Positions 35,269 to 43,167 of a DNA stretch of 64,000 bases are shown here, one piece after another. The stretch covers positions 248,001 to 312,000 of the forward strand of contig JAYMNP010000001.1 of assembly GCA_036941025.1 (NCBI GenBank). Direction: 5' to 3'. The notes under the pieces are model-generated. The model searched no databases, was not told the DNA's origin, and worked only from the letters and a program-made list of their open reading frames with translations. Position numbers and translations under genes: made by a program. Each line of letters opens with the position of its first letter. Position 1 is the stretch's first letter. Source of the stretch: Lachnospiraceae bacterium JLR.KK002. GTDB taxonomy: Bacteria; Bacillota; Clostridia; Lachnospirales; Lachnospiraceae.

Positions 35269-35566
35269 GGTAGAGTTCCTTCCTGTTGCGTGGGAGGATT
35301 TAAAACGGATTGAAGACTGGTATCTGGTTCAGTTTGGCGTGGAAACAGCTTTGAAAATAAGTGACCATATATTGAACGTAACAGAACGTTTGGGGGAGTT
35401 TCCGGATTCAGGTTCTTTAACACCAGATGAATGGCTGAATCAGCAGGGATACAGAATGGTTATATGTGATAAGCATGTTGTCATTTATAAGCAGACTGGC
35501 ACAGTGGTTTATATTTACCATATCGCAGACACCCGGACAGATTATACGAAATTGTTCTGTCAGTGA
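35258..35566 (+). CDS. RelE/ParE-family toxin
   Basis: 102 residues. YKVEFLPVAWEDLKRIEDWYLVQFGVETALKISDHILNVTERLGEFPDSG is the RelE/ParE N-terminal hairpin and helices. The end GYRMVICDKHVVIYKQTGTVVYIYHIADTRTDYTKLF has the family's Y-R-x(4)-x-Y-x-V-x-Y strand pattern and a C-terminal Arg. It could cut mRNA on the ribosome (RelE) or poison gyrase (ParE); the R-x-D-Y end fits both. Neutralised by the preceding antitoxin. Confidence 0.9.
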   Translation: MAYKVEFLPVAWEDLKRIEDWYLVQFGVETALKISDHILNVTERLGEFPDSGSLTPDEWLNQQGYRMVICDKHVVIYKQTGTVVYIYHIADTRTDYTKLFCQ

Positions 35567-35610
35567 AGTGAAAGGAAATATTTGGATGATAAAAATATAA
35601 GTGCTTTGAA

Positions 35611-35640
35611 GCCGCCGCAGCAGGCTGGTTTTGCGGCAGC
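35611..35640. terminator. Hairpin between the convergent toxin and PadR units
   Basis: GCCGCCGCA (35611-35619) pairs with TGCGGCAGC (35632-35640) with one mismatch. T-runs are weak on both sides, so termination efficiency is doubtful. Confidence 0.4.
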
Positions 35641-35663
35641 TTCCGGAAGATCCCATTTTGTTC

Positions 35664-35767
35664 TTACAGGGATTTCTGATACTTCCAAAACTGTATGGCG
35701 AACCAGAAAAACATTATAAGGTATACCACAAATCTGGAATTGAAAAAAATCTGATTTCAGTTTTCAT
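35664..35767 (-). pseudogene. DUF2812 membrane protein remnant, core deleted
   Basis: On the minus strand the ATG at 35765-35767 overlaps the PadR stop and reads MKTEIRFFSIPDLWYTL-stop, which resembles the usual DUF2812 start. About 50 bases on, another frame reads MFFWFAIQFWKYQKSL-stop, which looks like a DUF2812 C-terminal membrane helix and tail. PadR/DUF2812 pairs are common in Firmicutes. Nearly the whole coding region is missing, leaving both ends. Confidence 0.6.
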
Positions 35768-36092
35768 GTCTTTCATTATCACACACCTCTTTCATAGTCC
35801 GGTAAAGTCGCTCTATCCGTTTCTGTTCCAGCTCCAGTACCTGTGTCCCCAGTTCCGTAATACAGTAAATTTTTCTCTTTTCTTCTTCCCGGACAAAACG
35901 GATGAGACCGTCCTTCTCCATTTTTGACAGGCTGCCGTACATGGTGCCGGGACTGATGTGGATTTCCCCCTGTGTCAGCGCTTCCACCTGTTTCACAATA
36001 CTGTAACCGTGGGCTTCTTTACGCAGAAAAAGTAAAATGTAAAATCCCGTTTCTGTCATCGGAACGTATACTTTCTGAATATGGGCATTCAT
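35757..36092 (-). CDS. PadR-family transcriptional regulator
   Basis: 111 residues, the size of the short PadR-s2 group (LmrR-like). VYVPMTETGFYILLFLRKEAHGYSIVKQVEALTQGEIHISPGTMYGSLSKMEKDGLIRFVREEEKRKIYCITELGTQVLELE is a complete winged-helix with the PadR GTMYGSLSKMEKDGLI recognition region. A short dimerisation helix follows. Two copies of an ATCGCA-TGCGAT dyad lie upstream, and a partial copy lies before the ABC exporter 5 kb away. It may therefore repress both itself and the exporter in response to exported compounds. Confidence 0.93.
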   Translation of the reverse strand: MNAHIQKVYVPMTETGFYILLFLRKEAHGYSIVKQVEALTQGEIHISPGTMYGSLSKMEKDGLIRFVREEEKRKIYCITELGTQVLELEQKRIERLYRTMKEVCDNERHEN

Positions 36093-36134
36093 GTCACCAC
36101 CTCACTGTCCGGTTCAATGCCTGAGTACCGTAAA

Positions 36135-36183
36135 TATATCGCAGTACGATAGTTATATTCTGCTTATCGCACTGCGATATATA
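36135..36183. promoter_or_regulatory. Tandem PadR operator dyads
   Basis: TATATCGCAGTACGATA (36135-36151) and TATCGCACTGCGATATATA (36165-36183) are each palindromic (ATCG...CGAT and ATCGCA-C-TGCGAT) and are related to each other as inverted copies with one difference. They lie 45-90 bases before the PadR start, the expected place for autoregulation. Confidence 0.75.
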
Positions 36184-36347
36184 TTTGTCAAGGAATAAAT
36201 GTGCAGCCAGACCAGAGGGTTTGTGTCCCTTTCCCATAGATTTCTGCCATTATATGTGCTAAACTGTAAACTGATACAGATATCATTGAAAATTCCGGCA
36301 GAAACCGGAACCGGACAGAGAACATCCAAAAGAAGTGAGGGCCGAAA

Positions 36348-36962
36348 ATGCTTTACGATAAGGATATCAGAGAACCGCTGTTTGATTTTCTGGAAGAAAA
36401 ATACGGGAAAATCAGGATTATAGAAGAAAAGTCAGTGGGGCGGAGCCGTGCAGATGTGGTAATGGTGCTTCCGGAATCCCTTTGCGGACTGGAAATCAAA
36501 AGCGATGCGGACACTTATGCCAGGCTGAGCCGTCAGGTGAGAGATTACAATCAGTATTTTGATTATAACTATATTGTGGCGGGGACGAAACACGCCCACC
36601 ATGTAGAGGAACATGTGCCTGACTGGTGGGGCATTATTACAGTGGAACTGGAAGAGGGCAGGCCGGATTTTTATCTGCTGCGGAAAGCCGGGGAGAATCC
36701 CAAAGTAAACTGGAAACGAAAAATGGGTCTGATGTGGCGGCCGGAGCTTGCACGTATTCAGGAAAGAAACAGGCTTCCGAAATACAGGGAGAAAAGCAAG
36801 GACTTTGTGATAGATAAAATATTACTAAAGGTGCCGAAGGAGCGTTTGTACAGACAGATCAGCGACGAACTGTTTGAGCGGGATTATACAGAGATTGAGG
36901 AAAATATCAGGGCTTATAAAAAGGAAGCTCTGCTGAGGCGGTTACAGAAGAAAGGCGGGTGA
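36348..36962 (+). CDS. sce7726-type PD-(D/E)XK nuclease-like protein
   Basis: 204 residues. DIREPLFDFLEEKYGKIRIIEEKSVGRSRADVVMVLPESLCGLEIKSDADTYARLSRQVRDYNQYFDYNYIVAG matches the sce7726/MmcB-like family. It has a restriction-nuclease-type core: Asp in RADVVMV, Glu-Ile-Lys in LEIKSD and the conserved Q-V-x-D-Y region. Such proteins are often found in mobile or defence-related contexts, and the role is unproved. It overlaps the following AraC gene by four bases, so the two are probably co-expressed. Confidence 0.75.
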   Translation: MLYDKDIREPLFDFLEEKYGKIRIIEEKSVGRSRADVVMVLPESLCGLEIKSDADTYARLSRQVRDYNQYFDYNYIVAGTKHAHHVEEHVPDWWGIITVELEEGRPDFYLLRKAGENPKVNWKRKMGLMWRPELARIQERNRLPKYREKSKDFVIDKILLKVPKERLYRQISDELFERDYTEIEENIRAYKKEALLRRLQKKGG

Positions 36963-37741
36963 GCTTTGTGGGATATCAGGATGAGTGGCTTCTTTTTGAA
37001 GCGGAAGATGATGTGGATGAAATCGAACACAGACAACCGACAGAAGAATTTCTGTTTTATCAGGCAGTATCCAACGGAAATGTGGCTGCAGTTCGGAAGA
37101 ACTGTGAACAGGAACGGTTTCTGGACAGCGAGGGCGTCGGCGTACTGTCCCGCAATCAGGTAACGAATCTGAAATATCATTTTGTGATTACGACGGCCAT
37201 GATTACACGTCTGTGCAGGCAGAAAGGTATGGAGCTGGAACAGGCTTTTCGGATGAGTGATTTTTATATTCAGAAGCTGGATGATATTCATACTGTGCAG
37301 GGAGTGCATAATCTGCATGATGAAATGGTATTGGATTATGCGGAAAAGATGCGTATACTCCGCCGGAGTGATACCAACTCCAGACATATCAGCGCCTGTA
37401 AGGAATACATTTATTCCCATATCAAAGAACGTATTACCATTGAAGACCTGGCAGATGAACTTGGAGTGTCGTCCAGCTACCTTTCAAGGCTGTTTAAAAA
37501 GGAAACCGGGGATTCTGTCAGCGCCTATATCCGGAAACAGAAAATTGAAAAGGCCAGAAATCTGCTCCGCTACAGTGATTACTCTGTTATTGAGATTGCC
37601 AACCGTCTCTCCTTTTCTTCCCAGAGCCATTTTATACAGCAGTTTCGGGAAATTGTGGGTATGACGCCGAAAAAATACCGGGATATCAATTATATGGTGC
37701 AATGGGATATTGAAACCGGGGCAGAATCTGCCCCGGAGTAG
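36959..37741 (+). CDS. AraC-family transcriptional regulator
   Basis: 260 residues if the GTG at 36959 is used, overlapping the previous stop; the GTG at 36968 with GGTGAG upstream is an alternative. The N-terminal part (DDVDEIEHRQPTEEFLFYQAVSNGNVAAVRKNCEQERF...LSRNQVTNLKYHFVITTAMITRLC) is the helical sensor seen in AraC regulators of clostridial carbohydrate loci. The C-terminal domain has both HTH units (ITIEDLADELGVSSSYLSRLFKKETG and VIEIANRLSFSSQSHFIQQFREIVGMTPKKYR). It ends six bases from the convergent GH94 gene, and is a candidate regulator of the beta-glucoside locus; this is inference from position. Confidence 0.88.
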   Translation: MSFVGYQDEWLLFEAEDDVDEIEHRQPTEEFLFYQAVSNGNVAAVRKNCEQERFLDSEGVGVLSRNQVTNLKYHFVITTAMITRLCRQKGMELEQAFRMSDFYIQKLDDIHTVQGVHNLHDEMVLDYAEKMRILRRSDTNSRHISACKEYIYSHIKERITIEDLADELGVSSSYLSRLFKKETGDSVSAYIRKQKIEKARNLLRYSDYSVIEIANRLSFSSQSHFIQQFREIVGMTPKKYRDINYMVQWDIETGAESAPE

Positions 37742-37747
37742 CTGCCT

Positions 37748-40159
37748 TTATAATACAAGCACTATTTCATTTTCTTTCTGAAGAAGGCTGGCCGGGATAT
37801 AATTTCCGGTGAGCTTTTTGCCGTTCAGCGTAAGTTTTTCACAGCCGGATTCCCGTCTGCCGGGATTTTCCACAAGGATATGCAGATGTTTTCCGCGGAA
37901 GTCTTTGTCAATCTCAAAATGTGTCCACTCCTTTGGTATGGACGGGGAGATTTTAATTCCCTCCGGGTCGGGGCGAAGTCCTAAAATGCCTTCCACACAG
38001 CCCACCATAACAGTGGAAGCGGTACCGGTGAGCCAGTGTACATGAGAGCGTCCGGGGTGTTTGCTGGCCCTTCCCTCTGTAAACTGCCCGTAACAATATG
38101 GTTCCAGGCGGCGGATATCTGCCTGCTCATTCCAGGCGGCAGGGGCATTTTCCATGAAATAGGTAAAGGCACGTTCTCCATGGCCGCAGAGAGCCTCCGC
38201 AAGAATCAGCCACCCCTGGGATTGAGAAAATATACCTGCGTTTTCCTTGGTGCCAGGATTATAAATCACTGCCAGTGCGCCCTCAAAGGCATGGGCATGG
38301 TAAGGGGGATCCATTAGCAGCGCGCCGTATTCCGTATTTAACCGGTGATAAACGTTGTCAAGTATGGCGTCAGCCTGTTGCATATCGGCAAGTCCGCTGA
38401 TAACAGCCCAGCTCTGAGGGTTTAACCAGAGATTGGCTTCCGGGTCCGCGGCAGAGCCCACAGGCTGGCCTTTTTCTGTGTAACCCCGGATAAATCTGTC
38501 TTTGTCCCAGCACAGTTTCCGGATGAGTGCGCCAAGTTCTTCCTGTTGTTTTGTTAAAAAATTCAGATAGTCTGTATCCTGCCTGTATGTTGCGAACTTT
38601 TTCAAAACAGTCATGGCATAATAAAGCTGCATCGCCACAAAAGAGGATTCTCCGTCTGCCCCCAGGCGCAGGCAGTCATTCCAGTCTGCGTAAAGCCCGG
38701 CAGGCATGCCGTGAGGACCGGAATGTTCCAGAGAAAAGCGGATGGCCCGTTTCAGATGGTCGTACACACTGTCTGCTTCTTTATCCGCATAGGGAATGCG
38801 TTCTTCAAGAAAATCCATATTTCCTGTTTCGGCGATATATTTATAAACGGTTGGAAAGAGCCAGAGAGCGTCGTCTGCCCGGTAAGCCGGATGCCCGGTT
38901 TCCTGTCGGTAGGAAGCGTCGTCCGGGGTATCTTCATGTCCGGGATTATGGGTAAATTTTACAAGGGGCAGACCACCTCCGCTGCTTGTCTGGGCAGAAA
39001 GCATAAAGCGGATTTTTTCTGCCGCCAGTTCCGGTGCAAGGTGGATGATTCCCTGGATATCCTGTACGGTGTCACGGTAACCATAACCGTTGCGCAGGCC
39101 GCAATAGATAAAGGAGGCTGCGCGGGACCAGAGGAAGGTCATAAAGCAGTTGTATGCATTCCAGGTATTGATCATGGTATTGAATTCCGTACTGGGGGTG
39201 CTGACTTTCAGATGATCCATCCTGTTATGCCAGCAGTTTTTCAGCTCGTCCAGTTCCTTCCTTACGGTTTTTTCCGTATCTGTGTAAGCAGAAAGGATGG
39301 CTGCCGCTTTTGGGGATTCCTGTTCTCCCAGCAGAAATGCAATGGTTTTTGTCTCTCCCGGCTCAAGAGTAATATTGCAGGAGAGGGCACCGCAGGAGTT
39401 TCCGTTGTAGCCTGTGATATTTCCAAGGTTACCGGAGGAAACTCCCTGCGGATTGTTGTATCCATGGTATTTTCCAAGAAAGTGTTCCTTTTCTCCGCAG
39501 TAGGAAGCAACTTCGGCTCCGACAAGACCAAAGAAGCGTTCCGTTACATTTTTTTCATCCACTTTTTCGTTTTCCCGAAGGGAATCCAGATTGCCATGTA
39601 TCTGCTGCATGATTCTGTTTTCTTCAAATAACGTGCGGCCAATGAACAGAGAGTATTGCAGATTTACCTGATCCTGCTCATAGTTGCTGTGGTTGGTAAA
39701 TTCTCCATATCCGGTAATGGTAAGTTCTCTGGGATTTTCGGAGGTGTTCGTCAGGGACAGGGCCCAGACTTCATGGGCTTTTTTCAGGGGGACATAGTAG
39801 GAGGCCCTGGAAATGATTCCGGCATATACGGATTCTATTTGGGTATAGCCCATTCCATGGCGGCAGGTGCTTTGATAATCTTTTAAATCTTTCCCGACTG
39901 GCTGCCAGGAAGCGGACCAGTAATCTCCGGATTCATTGTCGCGTATGTAGAGATATCGGCCAGGCTGGTCAAAGCTGTTGAAAATGTAGCGCAGGATGCG
40001 TCCGTTTGCGCCGGATTTTGCAAAGCTGTAGCCCCCGGCATTGTTGGAAATGATTGCACCGTATTCCGGAGAGCCAAGATAGTTTACCCATGGGGCTGGC
40101 GTATCCGGCCGTTCTATGATGTATTCTCTGTTATCGTCGTCAAAATATCCATATTTCAT
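37748..40159 (-). CDS. GH94 phosphorylase, cellobiose-phosphorylase type
   Basis: 803 residues, close to known cellobiose phosphorylases (about 810). It splits cellobiose with phosphate into glucose-1-phosphate and glucose, saving ATP. Features: N-terminal beta-sandwich start YFDDDNREYIIERPDTPAPWVNYLGSPEYGAIISNNAGGYSF, the (alpha/alpha)6 barrel with RNGYGYRDTVQDIQGI, the catalytic acid Asp in GLYADWNDCLRLGADGESSFVAMQ, and the C-terminal stretch EGRASKHPGRSHVHWLTGTASTVMVG. No signal peptide. It lies 23 bases downstream of a second GH94 gene on the same strand. The exact disaccharide is inferred from family resemblance. Confidence 0.88.
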   Translation of the reverse strand: MKYGYFDDDNREYIIERPDTPAPWVNYLGSPEYGAIISNNAGGYSFAKSGANGRILRYIFNSFDQPGRYLYIRDNESGDYWSASWQPVGKDLKDYQSTCRHGMGYTQIESVYAGIISRASYYVPLKKAHEVWALSLTNTSENPRELTITGYGEFTNHSNYEQDQVNLQYSLFIGRTLFEENRIMQQIHGNLDSLRENEKVDEKNVTERFFGLVGAEVASYCGEKEHFLGKYHGYNNPQGVSSGNLGNITGYNGNSCGALSCNITLEPGETKTIAFLLGEQESPKAAAILSAYTDTEKTVRKELDELKNCWHNRMDHLKVSTPSTEFNTMINTWNAYNCFMTFLWSRAASFIYCGLRNGYGYRDTVQDIQGIIHLAPELAAEKIRFMLSAQTSSGGGLPLVKFTHNPGHEDTPDDASYRQETGHPAYRADDALWLFPTVYKYIAETGNMDFLEERIPYADKEADSVYDHLKRAIRFSLEHSGPHGMPAGLYADWNDCLRLGADGESSFVAMQLYYAMTVLKKFATYRQDTDYLNFLTKQQEELGALIRKLCWDKDRFIRGYTEKGQPVGSAADPEANLWLNPQSWAVISGLADMQQADAILDNVYHRLNTEYGALLMDPPYHAHAFEGALAVIYNPGTKENAGIFSQSQGWLILAEALCGHGERAFTYFMENAPAAWNEQADIRRLEPYCYGQFTEGRASKHPGRSHVHWLTGTASTVMVGCVEGILGLRPDPEGIKISPSIPKEWTHFEIDKDFRGKHLHILVENPGRRESGCEKLTLNGKKLTGNYIPASLLQKENEIVLVL

Positions 40160-40182
40160 CTTGCAGTTTTCATCCTTTCCTT

Positions 40183-42882
40183 TTAAATAAGTTCTACTGT
40201 GATTGTGTATGCGTGATCCGGCAGGGCATTTATGCTTTCCCGTGTGAGAACCGCAAAGGAATCTTCACAGACAGGAAGCATGGTCTGCCCGCAGAGGGCG
40301 GAACCAATGGTACAGGCGCCGAAATCTTTGCCTTCTGTGTTTTTGTATACGATGGTAAAACATTTTCCGGCAAAAGGGACGGTGATGGAGGCATTTCCAT
40401 CTGAATCAAACTGTTCTGCCAGAAGTTTAGGGTATAAAATAAGATCTCCGGATTCTCCGTGGACGCCGAAAACTTCTGTAATCATGGTCATCATGTACCA
40501 GCTCGCCGCTCCGGTCAGATAGTGGTACATTCCGCGTCCGTCAGAGCGGAAATATTCCGGGATGCCAGGATAAATGTGGCTGGTATCAAAATTCAGGGCG
40601 GTATCGGCGAGGGTTTTTAAAGCCTTCCAGCCTTCTTTCACAAATCCCCGGCGATACAGGGCGTTTGCGTACATGACTGCCATGTGGGAGAAGACGGAGC
40701 CATTTTCCTTTTCCCCATAGGCGAATCCAAACATGCGTCCCATATCAGATTTCAGTTCATGGAAATCAGTATTCAGACGGTAGCCGCCTGTTTCTTTCCG
40801 GTAAAGATAATGATCTGCACTTTTTACAATTTTCCTGATGTGGGTGTCCTCCGCCACTCCGCTCATGATGGCAAAGACCTGGCCGGTCAGCATCATGCGA
40901 ACCTGTCCATTGTGGATTCCTTCCACAGCCTGTCCCTGGTTGTCATAATAGCTGTTGAACCAGCCTTCTCCCTCCATTCCTTCTATCCATTCCTGATTTC
41001 TCACATAATCCATCAGCCAGGCTGCTTTTTGGGACAGATCTGCTGCAAGTACAGAAAGGGAAAAAACGGCGCGTCTGCCTCTGACAGTATGTTTACAACG
41101 GGAAGTATAGTCAGCCAGAATTTTCTGCTTTCTGCCAGTGTCGTTATAAAGTTCCGGGTGGTCGCAGAGTAAAAGTTCTGTTTCTTCCAGAAGTTCAGCG
41201 GTATGGACTGTAGAACTGCTGTCCAGCAGACGGATCATGGCGGCAAGTTCCAGGAGGTTGCCTGCATAGGCGCAGGTGAAGGCAACGCTTTCGCCCTTTT
41301 CCGAGGCCATATCCAGCGCATCGTTCCAGTCTGCGTCCCGCAGCCGGCAGATATTATGGTCTCCTGTTTCGTAAAAGGCAGTAAGCTGCTGGATGAGAAG
41401 ATGCTCTAAAATGCTTCCGGTATAAATATCTTTTTTATCTGTAAGCTGCATATTTCCATCTGCCTGGTCCCAGAGGGTATCCAGGGCTGTTCCCCGTATT
41501 ACCTGCGCATCTTTGAAATAGGGAACCTGCCGGTTCAGGATTTCAATGTCTCCGGTCTGGTCGATGTAAAGTTTTGTGGTCATCAGCGGCCAGAGGGCGT
41601 GATCCATCCAGACACGGGTAATACCGTTGCGGTCTGCAAGGAAATTTCCGTCTCCGGTTCCGATAATGGTGGCGTTTGTTCCGTCCATGCGGACGCCGCC
41701 GTAGTTTTTGATGATCATGTCCCTGACATTTTCCGGTTCCATCAGAAGAAGAGAGAGGCAGTCCTGCCATAAGTCGCGCCATCCCCGGCCTCCACGGCCA
41801 TAATCGTGATGAGGGAGGAAGGAGCAGCCAAACAGCCGGCGCAGGAAGGGCTGGAAGCTGATCCACTTCATGAGACAGTCAAAATCTCTGTCACCGGTAT
41901 GAAAGCTGACTTTCACTTTTTCCTGCCAGCAGGATTTCGTATCAGCCAGGGCAGCCTGTACCTTTTCTGAGGTATTGTATTTCCGGAAAATATGGTGAAT
42001 CTTTTCCCGGCTGTTTTCTGCTCCAAGGAGGATGATATATGATACCTGCCCGCCGGGGGCAAGGGAAATGGTTTCAAAACGGAAAGCGCCCATTCCTTCT
42101 TTTCCTGCTGCCTGACAGGGGGCGGGATATCCCGGATACTGTTCGTATACGGCACGGGGATGAGTAAAGGAGCCTCCTTCTCCAATAAAATCTTCCACAG
42201 TGGGATAGAAGCTCACTGGTGCAGATCCGCTTCCGGTACAGCCCATAACGTAATAAATCCGGTCATTTGGGCGGTGGCCTTTCTCATCAAAAGACATGGT
42301 GGGGCGGACAAAGATTCCGTATTCTTCTGCATCAATGCGATGAAGCATGGAAGTTACATTCCGATGGTCACGGATGTTGTCTGCACTGCGGCCGTAAATT
42401 GGGATCCCTGCACAGGCTGTCAGCTTCCGGGCAGATTCCGACCGGTTTTGGATTGTCACATGCATGATTTCCACATTTTCGTCTTTTGGAATAAAAAGAT
42501 CCACTGTGGATGTAAGCTGCAGAGCTTTGAAGGAACGATTTAATGTATGCCACATAAATCCTGCGGACACCTGGCTTTCCTCCTGCCGGGAAGTGAATTT
42601 TGCCGCTTCCTGTTCCGCAGAAGCGCCGGAGACGGAACAGACGTCTCCGGTTTCCGTGGTACACCAGAAATTCCGGACAGAACGGTTATTATGGAGATTT
42701 TCCGAACTTACCGGTTCCAGAAGAAAAGTTTCCTGGTCAATCTTGGCGTCCCCGCCAAGGCTGGGGGTTACAGCGCTTTTTAATCCTGTTTCCGAAGCCA
42801 GAGGAAAGTACAGGTAACTGGTATTTTCCGGCTGGCTGATTACGAAACTTCCATGTTCATCGGTAAATTTTATACGTTTCAA
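40183..42882 (-). CDS. GH94 phosphorylase of about 900 residues (laminaribiose-phosphorylase-like?)
   Basis: 899 residues, longer than cellobiose phosphorylase. The N-terminal domain is MKRIKFTDEHGSFVISQPENTSYLYFPLASETGLKSAVTPSLGGDAKIDQETFLLEP. The barrel has FLPHHDYGRGGRGWRDLWQDCLSLLL, DGTNATIIGTGDGNFLADRNGITRVWMDHALWPL, and the catalytic Asp in CRLRDADWNDALDMASEKGESVAFTCAYAGNL. The size and the DADWNDALDMA box are nearer to laminaribiose-type GH94 enzymes than to cellobiose phosphorylase, but the linkage specificity cannot be settled by eye. It is the first gene of its operon, divergent from the ABC importer across a 285-base regulatory gap. Confidence 0.85.
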   Translation of the reverse strand: MKRIKFTDEHGSFVISQPENTSYLYFPLASETGLKSAVTPSLGGDAKIDQETFLLEPVSSENLHNNRSVRNFWCTTETGDVCSVSGASAEQEAAKFTSRQEESQVSAGFMWHTLNRSFKALQLTSTVDLFIPKDENVEIMHVTIQNRSESARKLTACAGIPIYGRSADNIRDHRNVTSMLHRIDAEEYGIFVRPTMSFDEKGHRPNDRIYYVMGCTGSGSAPVSFYPTVEDFIGEGGSFTHPRAVYEQYPGYPAPCQAAGKEGMGAFRFETISLAPGGQVSYIILLGAENSREKIHHIFRKYNTSEKVQAALADTKSCWQEKVKVSFHTGDRDFDCLMKWISFQPFLRRLFGCSFLPHHDYGRGGRGWRDLWQDCLSLLLMEPENVRDMIIKNYGGVRMDGTNATIIGTGDGNFLADRNGITRVWMDHALWPLMTTKLYIDQTGDIEILNRQVPYFKDAQVIRGTALDTLWDQADGNMQLTDKKDIYTGSILEHLLIQQLTAFYETGDHNICRLRDADWNDALDMASEKGESVAFTCAYAGNLLELAAMIRLLDSSSTVHTAELLEETELLLCDHPELYNDTGRKQKILADYTSRCKHTVRGRRAVFSLSVLAADLSQKAAWLMDYVRNQEWIEGMEGEGWFNSYYDNQGQAVEGIHNGQVRMMLTGQVFAIMSGVAEDTHIRKIVKSADHYLYRKETGGYRLNTDFHELKSDMGRMFGFAYGEKENGSVFSHMAVMYANALYRRGFVKEGWKALKTLADTALNFDTSHIYPGIPEYFRSDGRGMYHYLTGAASWYMMTMITEVFGVHGESGDLILYPKLLAEQFDSDGNASITVPFAGKCFTIVYKNTEGKDFGACTIGSALCGQTMLPVCEDSFAVLTRESINALPDHAYTITVELI

Positions 42883-43060
42883 ATTTCTTTCTCCTTTCCA
42901 TATGGTTAAGGAATATCATATAGGAATTTTACTTCTGAGAAAATCAGAAATATGAGAAAAATATCAGAATTATGACCTAAAAATAAAAACATGGATTTTG
43001 GTATATCGCGTCAGGAATAATATTTTCAAAAGGTGTCATGAATCTGACATTTTGTTAAAA

Positions 43061-43096
43061 TTCGTAGTATATTCGTCCTGGAATCTACGATATAAT
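43061..43096 (+). promoter_or_regulatory. Candidate promoter/operator of the importer operon
   Basis: A TATAAT box at 43091-43096 directly follows the right half of a dyad TCGTAG (43062-43067) / CTACGA (43085-43090). The dyad would overlap the -35 to -10 spacer, a good place for regulation. No clear -35 was seen. The rest of the gap 42883-43167 shows no gene. Confidence 0.45.
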
Positions 43097-43167
43097 CCTG
43101 CCACACAATAAATGTGCGGTAGAAGTGTAAGGCAGATGCCGCAGAAAAAAGAAGGAGGATTTATCAA

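Noticed and set aside
35631..35927. Plus-strand frame between toxin and PadR
   Set aside because: It runs antisense through the PadR gene and the DUF2812 remnant, with no start signal or recognisable protein.
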